Shown: positions 42,595 through 51,314, numbered from the stretch's first letter. The stretch is DNA of 54,931 nucleotides from Thermoanaerobaculum aquaticum (GCF_000687145.1 NZ_JMFG01000011.1:12511-67441); one strand, 5' to 3'. Translations and numbers: made by a program. Notes: generated from the letters alone by a model not told the origin.

Positions 42595-43776
42595 ATGGAC
42601 GGCCTGGCGCCCCTGGTGGAGGTTTTGGCTCGCAAAAAGCCCAAAGCCTGGGAGCTCTACCTTTGGCAGGAGCTGCGCCTGCAGTTTTTCTGGACGGGCA
42701 CGCAAATTTCCCGGCTTTCCGCCCGCACCCGCGCCGCTTGTTCGCTGCGGGAGGAAAACTCGCTGTTGGCTGTGGATGGCTGCGGAAGGGAGCACCTGGC
42801 CAGGCTTTTGGGGGCAAAACCCCGCGCGCTTCCCGCGTGGTCCTGGGTCGGGGAGCTCACCCTGCCGGACCCGCAGGTGCTGGCACTGCTTTTGCCCGGA
42901 CTTCCCCTGCAGGTGGGGTTGACCACCAGCCGAATTGCGGTGGTGCGGGCCGATGGAGCGTTTGCGGCTTCCCGTCCGGTGGTGGTGGATGCCAGAAACC
43001 AAGCGGGGGAAACCTTCACCTGGGTTTTCGGGGATAACCCCCCAAACCTGGAGGAGGCCCAGAGCGGGAGCGCAGCACCGCCGGGTGGCGGCTTTCGCGC
43101 CCTCCTCCACCCGCAAGCCGCAGCGGTGCTGTGCCACGAGCTTTTCGGCCACCCCCTGGAAGCCGACAGCTTCTTTGCCCGCCAGTCCCCCTGGACCGGG
43201 CGCATGGGAACCCGGATCACCTCAGTACCGCTGCACGTGGTGGATGACCCCACGTTGCCCCTGCCCGGTGGTTTCTTGCGCGATGATGAGGGGGAAGCGG
43301 CGCGGCCCAAGCCTTTGGTCACCGCCGGCGTGCTCACCGGCGTGCTGGCCGACCGCAGCTACGGGGCCTCCTGGGCCGCGGAGCCCGGCAACGCCCGGCG
43401 GGCCAGCCCCCACCACCCGCCCATGCCCCGCCTTTCCAACCTCATGGCCTGGGTGGAAGGGGGCGAGGCCACTCCGCCCCTGGCGGAAGCGCGGGTGGAA
43501 ATCGTGCGGGTGCGTTCCGGCCTTTTTGTTCCCGCCGAGCGCTCCCTGCTTTTGGCCGTCTCGGAAAGCTACACGCTTTTTCGCGGGAAGCGGAAGCAAA
43601 AGCTGGCCCCATTTTTCTTGAAGCTGCCTTTGGATGCCAGCGGTCCCCGCATCCTCGCCGGCGGCAGCCCTTCTGTCACCGTGGCGGAACCGGGATGGTG
43701 CGGCAAGAACCACCAGTTCCTGCCGGTGGGGGCGGCGGCCAGCTGGCTGCTTCTGGAGCGGGTGGAGGCGGCGTGA
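42595..43776 (+). CDS. TldD-like metalloprotease subunit
   Basis: A 393-aa protein of the TldD/PmbA family. The metal-binding HELFGH motif (HExxxH, about residues 181-186) identifies it as the catalytic TldD-like member, which with TldE degrades unstructured peptides and matures peptide products. It is shorter than typical TldD (about 480 aa). The C-terminal domain contains [16 protein letters not shown]. The start at 42595 follows the -10 element directly, with no RBS. Its stop overlaps the partner gene start (GTGA). Confidence 0.88.
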   Translation: MDGLAPLVEVLARKKPKAWELYLWQELRLQFFWTGTQISRLSARTRAACSLREENSLLAVDGCGREHLARLLGAKPRALPAWSWVGELTLPDPQVLALLLPGLPLQVGLTTSRIAVVRADGAFAASRPVVVDARNQAGETFTWVFGDNPPNLEEAQSGSAAPPGGGFRALLHPQAAAVLCHELFGHPLEADSFFARQSPWTGRMGTRITSVPLHVVDDPTLPLPGGFLRDDEGEAARPKPLVTAGVLTGVLADRSYGASWAAEPGNARRASPHHPPMPRLSNLMAWVEGGEATPPLAEARVEIVRVRSGLFVPAERSLLLAVSESYTLFRGKRKQKLAPFFLKLPLDASGPRILAGGSPSVTVAEPGWCGKNHQFLPVGAAASWLLLERVEAA

Positions 43777-44999
43777 AGGGGGCAAGCGTAAACCTCGCCT
43801 CAGCGGTCCACGCCGCCCAGCAAGGGGTAGGCGGAAAGGTGGATGCTCTGGAGGTCTTCTGCCGCCGGGCCGAGAGCTTCCAGCTCACCGCCGATCGCCG
43901 CGGCTTCCTCTTGCGGCGGGAAGCCACCGAGCTGGGTGTCGCCTGTCGCCTGCAAAAGGGCGAGCTGGTGGGCTTCGGGCGGGCCTCGGGCAGCGAAAAG
44001 GAGGCCGGACGGGAAGCAGCGCGGCTGGCGTGGGCTTTCTTAAGCCCCGGTCACCCACCGCTGCCCGAGCCCCACCAGCTCGGAGCGGTGCCGGTGCCCC
44101 CCGGCCGCAAGGCCAACCGGGATGAGGTGGAGGGGCTTTTTTCTGAGCTGGCCCAAGATCCGGCAAGAAAAGAGCTCACCGTCACCCTGGTCAGCGCCGA
44201 AACGCTTTTCTTCCGCAGCGAAGGCTTTACGGTTTCATGGGAAAACCGGCTTTTCCTGGTGGAATGGCAGCAGGAGGTGCTTCCCGGCGTGGTCGTTGCC
44301 TTCCGCCGGGCCGGCCGGCACGCGGAAGACTTCAGAGCGCCCTCGTGCCTAAAGGTTTTGGAACCCGGGCAGCACTTGCCTCCCCTGCGCCGGGAGCGGG
44401 GTTTGCTGCGGGTCTTGCTGGCCCCCGATGTGGCCGCCCCTCTCCTGGTTTCCCTGGCCCGCAGGGGACCACCGGGGAAAGCCCAGGCTTTCCCGCCCTG
44501 GGACCTCTGGGACCTTCGGCAGGGAAGGGAGGCCTTTTTGCCCATGGCTTGCGACGGGGAAGGCTACGCCGCCCAGAACCTTCCCGTTCTCGTGGGCGAA
44601 CCCCCAGAGGCTCCCCACCGGCGGCCAGAAGCCGGCGGAGCTCCCCGGGGCGCGGTGCGGGTTCCGTGGGATGCCCCACCGGCTCCCCACCCCGTCCATC
44701 TTTGGCAGGCTCCGCCGGTCCCTGGCTCGGAGGCGCCACCCCCGGGCTTTGAGGGCCTCATGGCTCTGGCACCGGTGAGCGAGGTGGTGATGGAGGGCGA
44801 TGGCCGTTTCCGGCTTTTGGTGCTGGCGGTGGAGTCCCACGGGGGCAAGATCCAAGCGCAAGGTGTTGTGGTGCTTTCGGGGTCCTTGACGCGGCTTTCG
44901 CGCTCCCTGGTGGCCACCTTTGGGCCGCAGGAGCACGTGGCCCTGGGTTGCGTGGTGAGCACCCCCTGGCTTTTCTTTAAAAACCTGGAGGTGAGCTGA
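43773..44999 (+). CDS. TldE/PmbA-like partner protein
   Basis: A 408-aa protein that looks like a divergent TldE/PmbA (non-catalytic partner): it lacks an HExxxH motif, but has the N-terminal FQLTADRRGFLLRREATELG pattern and the C-terminal FKNLEVS, close to the SDLEVxG end common in the family. The GTG start overlaps the TldD-like stop, so the two are translationally coupled and probably form the heterodimeric protease. A central proline-rich insertion (residues 300-325) is unusual. The match is weaker than for the catalytic partner. Confidence 0.75.
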   Translation: MKGASVNLASAVHAAQQGVGGKVDALEVFCRRAESFQLTADRRGFLLRREATELGVACRLQKGELVGFGRASGSEKEAGREAARLAWAFLSPGHPPLPEPHQLGAVPVPPGRKANRDEVEGLFSELAQDPARKELTVTLVSAETLFFRSEGFTVSWENRLFLVEWQQEVLPGVVVAFRRAGRHAEDFRAPSCLKVLEPGQHLPPLRRERGLLRVLLAPDVAAPLLVSLARRGPPGKAQAFPPWDLWDLRQGREAFLPMACDGEGYAAQNLPVLVGEPPEAPHRRPEAGGAPRGAVRVPWDAPPAPHPVHLWQAPPVPGSEAPPPGFEGLMALAPVSEVVMEGDGRFRLLVLAVESHGGKIQAQGVVVLSGSLTRLSRSLVATFGPQEHVALGCVVSTPWLFFKNLEVS

Positions 45000-45006
45000 A
45001 ACCGCG

Positions 45007-45012
45007 TACAAT
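45007..45012 (+). promoter_or_regulatory. -10 element for the ychF-like gene
   Basis: TACAAT in the context ACCGCGTACAATG, identical over 13 bases to the selA promoter context. Predicted start near 45019; a GGAGG lies just before the ATG at 45028. Confidence 0.5.
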
Positions 45013-45027
45013 GGCGGCGGAGGCTGC

Positions 45028-46095
45028 ATGGAGTTTGGCATTCTGGGACTTGCTGGCGCCGGAAAAACCACGATCTTCTCGCTGCTCACGGGAGCCGAGG
45101 TGCCTTTTGGCACAGGGAAAAGCCACGTGGGGATTGCCAAGGTCCCCGATCGCCGGCTGGACTTGCTCTCCGAGCTCTTCAAGCCCCGCAAGCACACCCC
45201 TGCCACCGTGAAGTTCGTGGACGTGCCCCCGGTGACCAAAGGCGGCGCTGCCACTTTGAACCTGCCGGAGCTCCGCACCATGGACGGGCTGGCTCTGGTC
45301 CTGCGGGGCTTTACCAACCCCCAGGTTCCCCACCCCGAGGGCCAGCTCAACCCCCAACGGGACCTGGAGCTCATCGAAACCGAGCTGTTGCTTTCCGATT
45401 TGACGGTGGCCAGCGGGCGGCTGGAGCGCCTGGCCAAGGAGCTCCCCAAGCACCGCACCCCGGAGCTGGAACGGGAAAAGCAGGTGCTGGAACGGTGTCT
45501 GGCTTTTCTGGAAGAAGGGCGGCCGCTGCGGGAGCTTGCCTTGACGCCCGAAGAAGAGCGGGTGCTCAAGGGCTTTACCTTCCTCACCCGCAAACCTTTG
45601 CTGTTGATCCTGAACGCCGACGAGGCCGAAGCCAGCAACCTGCCCCAGGCCCTGGCGCGCTGGGGCTTGCAGGAGCTGGAAAGCCGCCCGCGGGTGGCGG
45701 TTACCGCCGTATGTGCCAGCCTGGAGGAGGAAATTTCCCGGCTGGCAGCGGAAGACCAGGAAGCTTTCCTGAAAGAGCTGGGGCTCCCCGACCGGGCCCT
45801 TTCCCGGGTACTGGAAAAGGCCTATGCGCTTTTGGGGCAAATTTCGTTTTTCACCGTGGGTGAAGACGAGTGTCGGGCCTGGTCCATCCCCCAAGGCACC
45901 ACGGCCGTAAAAGCCGCGGGGGTCATCCATTCGGACTTCGAGCGGGGCTTCATCCGCGCCGAGGTGGTGCGATGGGATGAGCTTTTAGCCTGTGGGTCGC
46001 TGGCCGTCTGCCGCAGCAAAGCGCTGTTGCGCCAGGAGGGGAAGGACTACGTGGTGCAAGACGGCGACGTGATCACCTTTAAGTTCAACGTCTAA
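45028..46095 (+). CDS. Divergent YchF/OLA1-family ATPase
   Basis: A 355-aa protein with the order of YchF/OLA1: P-loop GLAGAGKTT (7-15), a G4-like LILNADE, a coiled-coil insertion, and the C-terminal TGS/DUF933 domain (FFTVGEDECRAWSIPQGTTA ... VVQDGDVITFKFNV). The G3 motif, usually DxAG, reads DVPP, and the glycine-rich segment that normally follows (KGEGLGNKFL) is missing. A histidine at the position of the YchF catalytic loop (QVPHPEG) remains. It may be a divergent paralogue with altered nucleotide chemistry. The gene ends 11 bp inside the convergent TPR gene. Confidence 0.88.
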   Translation: MEFGILGLAGAGKTTIFSLLTGAEVPFGTGKSHVGIAKVPDRRLDLLSELFKPRKHTPATVKFVDVPPVTKGGAATLNLPELRTMDGLALVLRGFTNPQVPHPEGQLNPQRDLELIETELLLSDLTVASGRLERLAKELPKHRTPELEREKQVLERCLAFLEEGRPLRELALTPEEERVLKGFTFLTRKPLLLILNADEAEASNLPQALARWGLQELESRPRVAVTAVCASLEEEISRLAAEDQEAFLKELGLPDRALSRVLEKAYALLGQISFFTVGEDECRAWSIPQGTTAVKAAGVIHSDFERGFIRAEVVRWDELLACGSLAVCRSKALLRQEGKDYVVQDGDVITFKFNV

Positions 46096-46918
46096 GCCGC
46101 AGCGGCCGCGAGACGTTGCCCAGGGGGAGCAACGGCCTCTGAGGGGTGGCACCGGCATCCTCGCTGGGCGTCGGTGAAGGCGAAGGGGGCGGGGAGGCCT
46201 TGCCTTCGGGGGTTACCTGGTCACCCTTTGCCGGCGGTAAAGGCAGTGGGCTTTGGCCTTTGTCCGCAGGAGGCGGCGCCGGCTGAGGGGCCGGCGGTGC
46301 AGCTGGCGGCGTTGCCGGCGGCTTGGCCAGCATCATTTGCCTCACCGCCTGGGGGTCCAGCGGCTGGAGCTTGAGGGTGGCGCTGGCCACCTCCCGCCTG
46401 TACCGCAGGAGCTGCGCCTGGGTTTGCAGCTTGGAGTCCAACACCAGCGGGTTTTTGGCCGCGTCAGCCAGCGCCGGGTTGTGCTTGTAAGCCTTGGCGT
46501 AGGCTTTGATGGCCGCCCGCCGGTGGCCGCTGCGCTCCAGAGCCAGACCCAGCATGAACTGGGCTTCCGCAAAGCCCGGCCGAGCCTTGATCACCTTCTT
46601 GTACTCCCGGGCCGCCGCCCCGTCCCGACCTAGCCGCTGCAGCACCAAGCCCAGGCGATAGCGGGCTTGCACGTTTTTCTTGTCGAGCTTTAAAGCCTTC
46701 CGTAAGTAGGTCTCGCCATCCTGCGGAAAGCCCTTTTCCACGAGCAGCACCGCCAGCTCCGCGAGATCGTTGCTCGTGGCTTTACCTTCCTTTTCCAGCT
46801 GCAAATAACCGAGGATGGCCCGATCCCGGGGCACGTTGGGGTCCAAAAAGCGCTCAAAAACCGCGGCGCTAATCACCCCAGCCCAAAGCACGCCAAGCAA
46901 GCACAAAACCTTCCTCAT
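46085..46918 (-). CDS. Exported TPR protein with proline-rich tail
   Basis: A 277-aa protein with a signal peptide (MRKVLCLLGVLWAGVISAA), two or three TPR units (about residues 55-160: AELAVLLVEKGFPQDGETYL, YRLGLVLQRLGRDGAA, FMLGLALERSGHRRAA), and a C-terminal tail that is rich in proline, alanine and serine (about 200-265). The tail could span peptidoglycan. No catalytic motif is seen. The ATGA overlap links it to the upstream MXAN_5187-like gene. Its 3' end overlaps the convergent ychF-like gene. Confidence 0.82.
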   Translation of the reverse strand: MRKVLCLLGVLWAGVISAAVFERFLDPNVPRDRAILGYLQLEKEGKATSNDLAELAVLLVEKGFPQDGETYLRKALKLDKKNVQARYRLGLVLQRLGRDGAAAREYKKVIKARPGFAEAQFMLGLALERSGHRRAAIKAYAKAYKHNPALADAAKNPLVLDSKLQTQAQLLRYRREVASATLKLQPLDPQAVRQMMLAKPPATPPAAPPAPQPAPPPADKGQSPLPLPPAKGDQVTPEGKASPPPSPSPTPSEDAGATPQRPLLPLGNVSRPLRLRR

Positions 46919-47430
46919 GAGCCCTCCTTCTTCTTGCGGGCCTTAGCCTTCAGCGACACCCCACCGCCACTGGCCACCAACGAAAACCCCTGGACCTCGA
47001 AGCCCTGCTCCTCCAGCCGCCGCTTTTGGCCGTCCAAAAACCGCCGCAAGCCCTCGCGATCCCAGGCCGGTTTCTTGCCCGCCCGCTCCATGGCCTCCAC
47101 GTAGTCCCGATACAAACGATCCACCTCGTCCGCTGGCTTTACGGATGCCGCGGCCAAAGCGTCGGCTGTGCGCCGGGCTTCGTTTCTGGCCCGCAGCTGC
47201 CGCTCCCAGAGCTGGCAGTAGCTGGAAAAACGGTGGAGCAGGCCGTCCAGCCGAAAACGCACCGCCGTGGGCAAGCCCTCCATGCGCGAAACCACCTGCA
47301 GTTGGCGAGCCAGTGCTTGCCGCTCCCGCTCGGGGGGAATGGGCACCTCGCGGTCCCCGGCAAAATACCGCTCCCATTTGCGAGCCAAAAGCTCCAGCTT
47401 CTTTTCCAAATCTTCCAGCGGTACGTCCAC
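46915..47430 (-). CDS. MXAN_5187 C-terminal-domain-like protein
   Basis: A 171-aa, basic, largely helical protein. The segment RLDGLLHRFSSYCQLWERQLR (central) resembles the conserved core of MXAN_5187-type proteins, which are poorly characterised and common in Myxococcota and Acidobacteriota. The C-terminus is lysine-rich. The GTG start at 47430 coincides with the predicted transcription start from a TAAGCT -10 element, so it would be leaderless. It is the first gene of a two-gene operon with the TPR protein and diverges from selA. Confidence 0.75.
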   Translation of the reverse strand: MDVPLEDLEKKLELLARKWERYFAGDREVPIPPERERQALARQLQVVSRMEGLPTAVRFRLDGLLHRFSSYCQLWERQLRARNEARRTADALAAASVKPADEVDRLYRDYVEAMERAGKKPAWDREGLRRFLDGQKRRLEEQGFEVQGFSLVASGGGVSLKAKARKKKEGS

Positions 47431-47436
47431 GGGGAT

Positions 47437-47442
47437 AGCTTA
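47437..47442 (-). promoter_or_regulatory. -10 element for the MXAN_5187-like gene
   Basis: TAAGCT on the minus strand; predicted start 47430, the G of the GTG start codon. Confidence 0.5.
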
Positions 47443-47449
47443 CACCGCG

Positions 47450-47455
47450 TACAAT
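47450..47455 (+). promoter_or_regulatory. -10 element for selA
   Basis: TACAAT; predicted start 47462, the A of the selA ATG. The divergent -10 lies only 7 bases away. Confidence 0.55.
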
Positions 47456-47461
47456 GCCCCC

Positions 47462-48784
47462 ATGAGTGGGCACCCGCCGGCGGTCCACAGGCTTTTGGCG
47501 GCCCTGGGGGATGCGGTTTTCCGTCTGGGGCGGGAAACGGTGAAGGGGGTCATCCGCGACCACCTGGCCCAACTGCGAGCGGCAGGGGGGCCGTTTCCGG
47601 AAGCTTCCGAGATCATCGGGCAACTCAAGGCAAAGCTGGCCGCAATGGCCCGCCCTTCTTACCCCCCCGTGATCAACGCCACCGGCGTATTGATCCACAC
47701 CAACCTGGGGCGAAGCCCGCGTCTGCCGGTGGAAGCCCCCGGCTACCTGGCCCTGGAGTTCGATTTGGAAAGCGGGGAGCGGGGGGAGCGGCTGGCTCCA
47801 GTGCGGGAGAAGCTCTGCCGCTACTTTGGCACCGAGGACGCGCTGGTGGTCACCAACAACGCCGCAGCGCTCCTCTTGCTTCTGGCGGCCCATGCCCGCG
47901 GTCGCCAGGTCATCGTTTCCCGGGGGGAGCTCATCGAAATTGGTGGCTCTTTTCGCCTGCCGGAAATCATGGCGGAAGCGGGGGCCAGGCTCGTGGAGGT
48001 GGGGTGCACCAACCGCACGCATATTGCCGATTACCGGAAAGCGCTTTCCCCGGAAACCGCCGCCATCCTCCAGGTACACCGCTCCAACTTCGCCATGACC
48101 GGCTTTGTGGCCACCCCGGATACGGCCAGCCTGGCCCAGCTGGCCCACGAAGCGGGGGTGGGGTTTTGGGTGGACCAGGGCTCCGGCTGTCATGTGGACC
48201 TGCGCCCCTACGGGCTGAAGGACGAGCCCACGGTGCAGGAGCTTTTGGCTGCCGGCGCCGACGTGGTGCTGTTTTCCGGTGACAAGCTCCTGGGCGGCCC
48301 ACAGGCCGGCATCCTGGTGGGCCGAAAACAGGCGCTGGCCCCGCTGCGGCAACACCCCCTGCGACGGGCGTTGCGCCCGGACAAAAGCGCCCTGGTGGCT
48401 TTGGCCGCCACATTGGACTGTTACTTGAGCGGCGATATCCAGCGGGTGCCCCTGTACCGGCTGCTGGCCCAAGGGGAAGCCCAGCTGAAAGAGCGCGCCC
48501 AGCGGCTGGCGCGGCAGCTGCAGGCTGCCGGCGTGCCGGCCAGCGCAGTCCCCACGCAAGCGGTTTTGGGGGGAGGGACCACCCCCGGCCAGGGGCTGGC
48601 CTCCTGGGCCGTGGCTTTGCCCGAGGCGCCAGCGGTGGCCAGGGCGCTGCGCTTAGGTGAGCCGCCAGTGGTGTGCCGGCAGGAGCAGGGCAAGCTCCTT
48701 CTGGACCTAAAGGCGGTGTTTCCCGAGCAGGACGGCACGCTGGCAGTTGCCGTCCGGCGGGCCTGGGCTTACGAGAGCACGTAG
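47462..48784 (+). CDS. selA: L-seryl-tRNA(Sec) selenium transferase
   Basis: A 440-aa PLP enzyme that converts seryl-tRNA(Sec) to selenocysteinyl-tRNA(Sec) using selenophosphate. Recognisable parts are the N-terminal domain, INATGVLIHTNLGRSP, VVTNNAAALLLLLAA, VDQGSGCHVDL, and the PLP lysine in VLFSGDKLLGGPQAG. A selenocysteine pathway is thus likely in this organism; selB, selC and selD are not in the window. The ATG at 47462 is preferred over upstream starts, which lie antisense to the divergent gene. The 3' end overlaps the convergent response regulator gene by 16 bp. Confidence 0.95.
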   Translation: MSGHPPAVHRLLAALGDAVFRLGRETVKGVIRDHLAQLRAAGGPFPEASEIIGQLKAKLAAMARPSYPPVINATGVLIHTNLGRSPRLPVEAPGYLALEFDLESGERGERLAPVREKLCRYFGTEDALVVTNNAAALLLLLAAHARGRQVIVSRGELIEIGGSFRLPEIMAEAGARLVEVGCTNRTHIADYRKALSPETAAILQVHRSNFAMTGFVATPDTASLAQLAHEAGVGFWVDQGSGCHVDLRPYGLKDEPTVQELLAAGADVVLFSGDKLLGGPQAGILVGRKQALAPLRQHPLRRALRPDKSALVALAATLDCYLSGDIQRVPLYRLLAQGEAQLKERAQRLARQLQAAGVPASAVPTQAVLGGGTTPGQGLASWAVALPEAPAVARALRLGEPPVVCRQEQGKLLLDLKAVFPEQDGTLAVAVRRAWAYEST

Positions 48785-50016
48785 CGGGAAAGCTCTTCCC
48801 CTTCCTCCCCGGCAAACTCCAGCGCCAGCTCTCGCACCTCCGGTTGCTCCCAGCCCTGCCGCAACAGCTCCCGGGAAAGCTGCAGCTCCCCCGGCCCCAC
48901 CCGCTCGCCCGCGGAGAGGATGGCCACCCTTTCCATGTGGTTGGCGAGCTCCCGGATGTTGCCGGGCCAAGGGGGGAGCACCAGCGCTCCCAGCGCCGAG
49001 GGCCGCAACAGCGGCAAGGGCAGGCCGTTTTTGGCGCTGGCCCGGGAAAGCAGGTGCAGCGCCAAAGCCGGAATGTCCCGCCGGCGCTCCCGCAGGGGGG
49101 GCAGGGTAACGGGAAACACGTTCAAGCGGTGGTAGAGGTCGGCGCGGAAGTTTCCCCGCACCACGCTTGTGGCCAAATCGCGGTTGGTGGCCGCCACCAA
49201 CCGCACGTCCACGCTGATCTCCCCGCTGCCACCCAGGCGGCTGATGCGCCGCTCCTCCAAAGCCCGCAGCAGCTTGACCTGCACACCGGGGCCAATTTCG
49301 CCAATTTCGTCCAAAAACAGCGTGCCGGAAGAGGCCTGTTCGAAACGCCCCAAATGCCGCGCGGTGGCACCGGTGAACGCTCCCCGCTCGTAGCCAAAAA
49401 GCTCGGCCTCCAAAAGGGTTTCCGGCACCGCCGCACAGGCAAAGGCCACGAAAGGCCCATGCCGACGGGGGGAGTAGGCGTGGAGGGAGCGGGCAAAGAG
49501 CTCTTTGCCGGTGCCGGACTCCCCCAAAAGCAGCACCGAGGCTTCCGTGGGCGCCACCCGCCGCAGCGCCTCCAAGGCCGCCAGGAAGTTGGGGCTTTCC
49601 CCCACCAGCGTGGGGGCCCCGGGAGCCGGCTCCAGGGCCAGGAGCTGACCGCGGGCGCTAGCCGCCGATCGCAACGCCACCAGCAGCCGGGCCATCTCCA
49701 GGGGCTTAGGGAAGTAATCCCGGGCGCCCAGCTTCAGCGCCTGCACGGCGGTTTCCACCGTGGCAAAGGCGGTGATCAAAAAAACCGGCAGTTGGGGATC
49801 GCGGCGGCGGGCGGCCTGCAGCACCTCCAGGCCGTCGGCACCGGGCAGCTTCAAATCGGTAATGACCGCCAGCAGGTTGGGGCCATGGGCAATGCGCTCC
49901 ATGGCCTCATCCCCCCGGTACACCACCTCCACGGCGTACCCTTCCCGGGTGAGGGTTTCCGCCAGCATGGCGGCCAGCTGCTCCCGGTCCTCCACCACCA
50001 GAACCGGGCCCATCAC
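48769..50016 (-). CDS. NtrC-family sigma-54 response regulator without DNA-binding domain
   Basis: A 415-aa regulator: an N-terminal receiver (VLVVEDREQLAAML, phosphoacceptor Asp in VITDLKLPG, KP at the end), then a complete AAA+ sigma-54 activation domain with Walker A GESGTGKELFAR, the GAFTGA loop (in YERGAFTGATARHLG) and LFLDEIGEI. After the AAA+ domain the protein ends within about 50 residues (ELALEFAGEEGEELSRYVLS) with no Fis-type helix-turn-helix. It may activate sigma-54 polymerase from solution. A GTG at 50016 overlaps the kinase stop; an ATG at 50013 is the alternative. Confidence 0.93.
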   Translation of the reverse strand: MMGPVLVVEDREQLAAMLAETLTREGYAVEVVYRGDEAMERIAHGPNLLAVITDLKLPGADGLEVLQAARRRDPQLPVFLITAFATVETAVQALKLGARDYFPKPLEMARLLVALRSAASARGQLLALEPAPGAPTLVGESPNFLAALEALRRVAPTEASVLLLGESGTGKELFARSLHAYSPRRHGPFVAFACAAVPETLLEAELFGYERGAFTGATARHLGRFEQASSGTLFLDEIGEIGPGVQVKLLRALEERRISRLGGSGEISVDVRLVAATNRDLATSVVRGNFRADLYHRLNVFPVTLPPLRERRRDIPALALHLLSRASAKNGLPLPLLRPSALGALVLPPWPGNIRELANHMERVAILSAGERVGPGELQLSRELLRQGWEQPEVRELALEFAGEEGEELSRYVLS

Positions 50017-51314
50017 GGCGAGGCCTCCTGGGGGAAGCGGGCCACAAACGCCGTAGGCTCACGGGCGGACACCAGCTCCACCTCCCCGCCCATGGCCCGG
50101 GCCAGGCGCCGGGCCAAAGCCAAACCAATGCCACCGGCGGGCTTTTGCGAAACAAAGGGCTCAAAAAGCGTGCCCCGCTGGTCTTCGGGAATGCCCGGGC
50201 CGTTGTCCTCCACCACCACCTGCACCTTTCGCGCCTCAAGCTGCACGGTGGCCTTCACCCGGCCATCGGCCCGGCGGGAGGCCGCTTCACAGGCGTTGCG
50301 CAGGAGGTTTTCCAGCACCACCCGCACCGCCGTGGGGTCAGCCACCAGCTCGGCATCCCCCACACACTCCAGCTTCACCTGGGGGAAGGCGGAAGCCAAA
50401 CGGGAAGCCACTTGCGTGACCAGCGGCCCAAGGCGGAAGGTGGTTTTTTGCGCCGCCACCGGTCGCACAAAGGTCATGAAGCGCTCCAAAAACTCCCTTT
50501 GCGCTTGCACCTCCGCCGCTAAAACCTGCAGGTAGCGGGCCAGCTCCTGGGGGTTTTCCCGGGCTAACCGCAGGTAGCCCTCCATCACCGAAAGGTTGTT
50601 GCGCAGCTCATGGGCTAAGCCAGCGGAAAGCTCCGAAAGCTCCTGGGCCCGGGCGGCCAGCTCCCGCTCCTGCTCCTCCACCCGTTGCACCGCCTGGCGG
50701 AAGGTGCTCACCAGGAAAACGTCCTCGGGGCCACCGCCCATCCTGCCCGAAAACCTCCTGGCTTCTTCCAGCAGCTCGCCGTAAGGGGAAAGCACCCGCC
50801 CCACCAAAAACCAGGCCAGGCCTCCACCGGCCAGGGCCAAAACCAGGGAAAGCAACACCGTGGCCGCAAGCCACCGCTGGTGGCGGTTTTCCTCCACCGG
50901 GGCCACCACCTGCAAGAGCCGATCCTCCCCCACCGGCCAAAGCACCACCCGCAGCCTCTGCCCCTGCCATTCCCCCTGGGCCACCGTTGGCCGTCCCGCC
51001 TGTTCCCAGCCGGCACGGCTAGGGAAGGGCCAGTAGGGGGTGGGAGGCACCGCCCCTACCTTCCAAAGACCTGTTTCCCCCCGGTAAAGGGCCACGCCCA
51101 CCTTGGTCCCGGGCACCACCGGCAGCTGCCCTTCCTGGATGGCCGCCGCCACGGCAGCCGCGGTGGTCATCAGCGGGTCGGGATCCTCCCGCGGGGCGTA
51201 GGCCATGACGTAAAGGCCCACCAACGGCAACAGGCACCCTAAAACCAAAAGCAGGATGACCAAAAGGAGAAGCGCCCTCACCTCGGCAAAGCGGCGCACC
51301 GGCAAGCTCTTCAC
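50013..51314 (-). CDS. Membrane sensor histidine kinase
   Basis: A 433-aa kinase with a membrane span near the N-terminus (ALLLLVILLLVLGCLLPLVG), a periplasmic sensor region of about 120 residues, a second span (VLLSLVLALAGGGLAWFLVG), and a cytoplasmic kinase core: H box ELSAGLAHELRNN, N box LLRNACEAA, G1 VEDNGPGIPEDQ and G2 ALARRLARAM. The HELRNN-type H box matches NtrB-like kinases that pair with NtrC regulators. The GTG start overlaps the prepilin peptidase stop, and its own stop overlaps the regulator. Confidence 0.93.
   Translation of the reverse strand: MKSLPVRRFAEVRALLLLVILLLVLGCLLPLVGLYVMAYAPREDPDPLMTTAAAVAAAIQEGQLPVVPGTKVGVALYRGETGLWKVGAVPPTPYWPFPSRAGWEQAGRPTVAQGEWQGQRLRVVLWPVGEDRLLQVVAPVEENRHQRWLAATVLLSLVLALAGGGLAWFLVGRVLSPYGELLEEARRFSGRMGGGPEDVFLVSTFRQAVQRVEEQERELAARAQELSELSAGLAHELRNNLSVMEGYLRLARENPQELARYLQVLAAEVQAQREFLERFMTFVRPVAAQKTTFRLGPLVTQVASRLASAFPQVKLECVGDAELVADPTAVRVVLENLLRNACEAASRRADGRVKATVQLEARKVQVVVEDNGPGIPEDQRGTLFEPFVSQKPAGGIGLALARRLARAMGGEVELVSAREPTAFVARFPQEASP

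Noticed and set aside
46943-48559. 538-codon minus-strand frame
   Set aside because: Antisense to selA; its length comes from GC-rich codon structure, and the true genes on both strands are clear.
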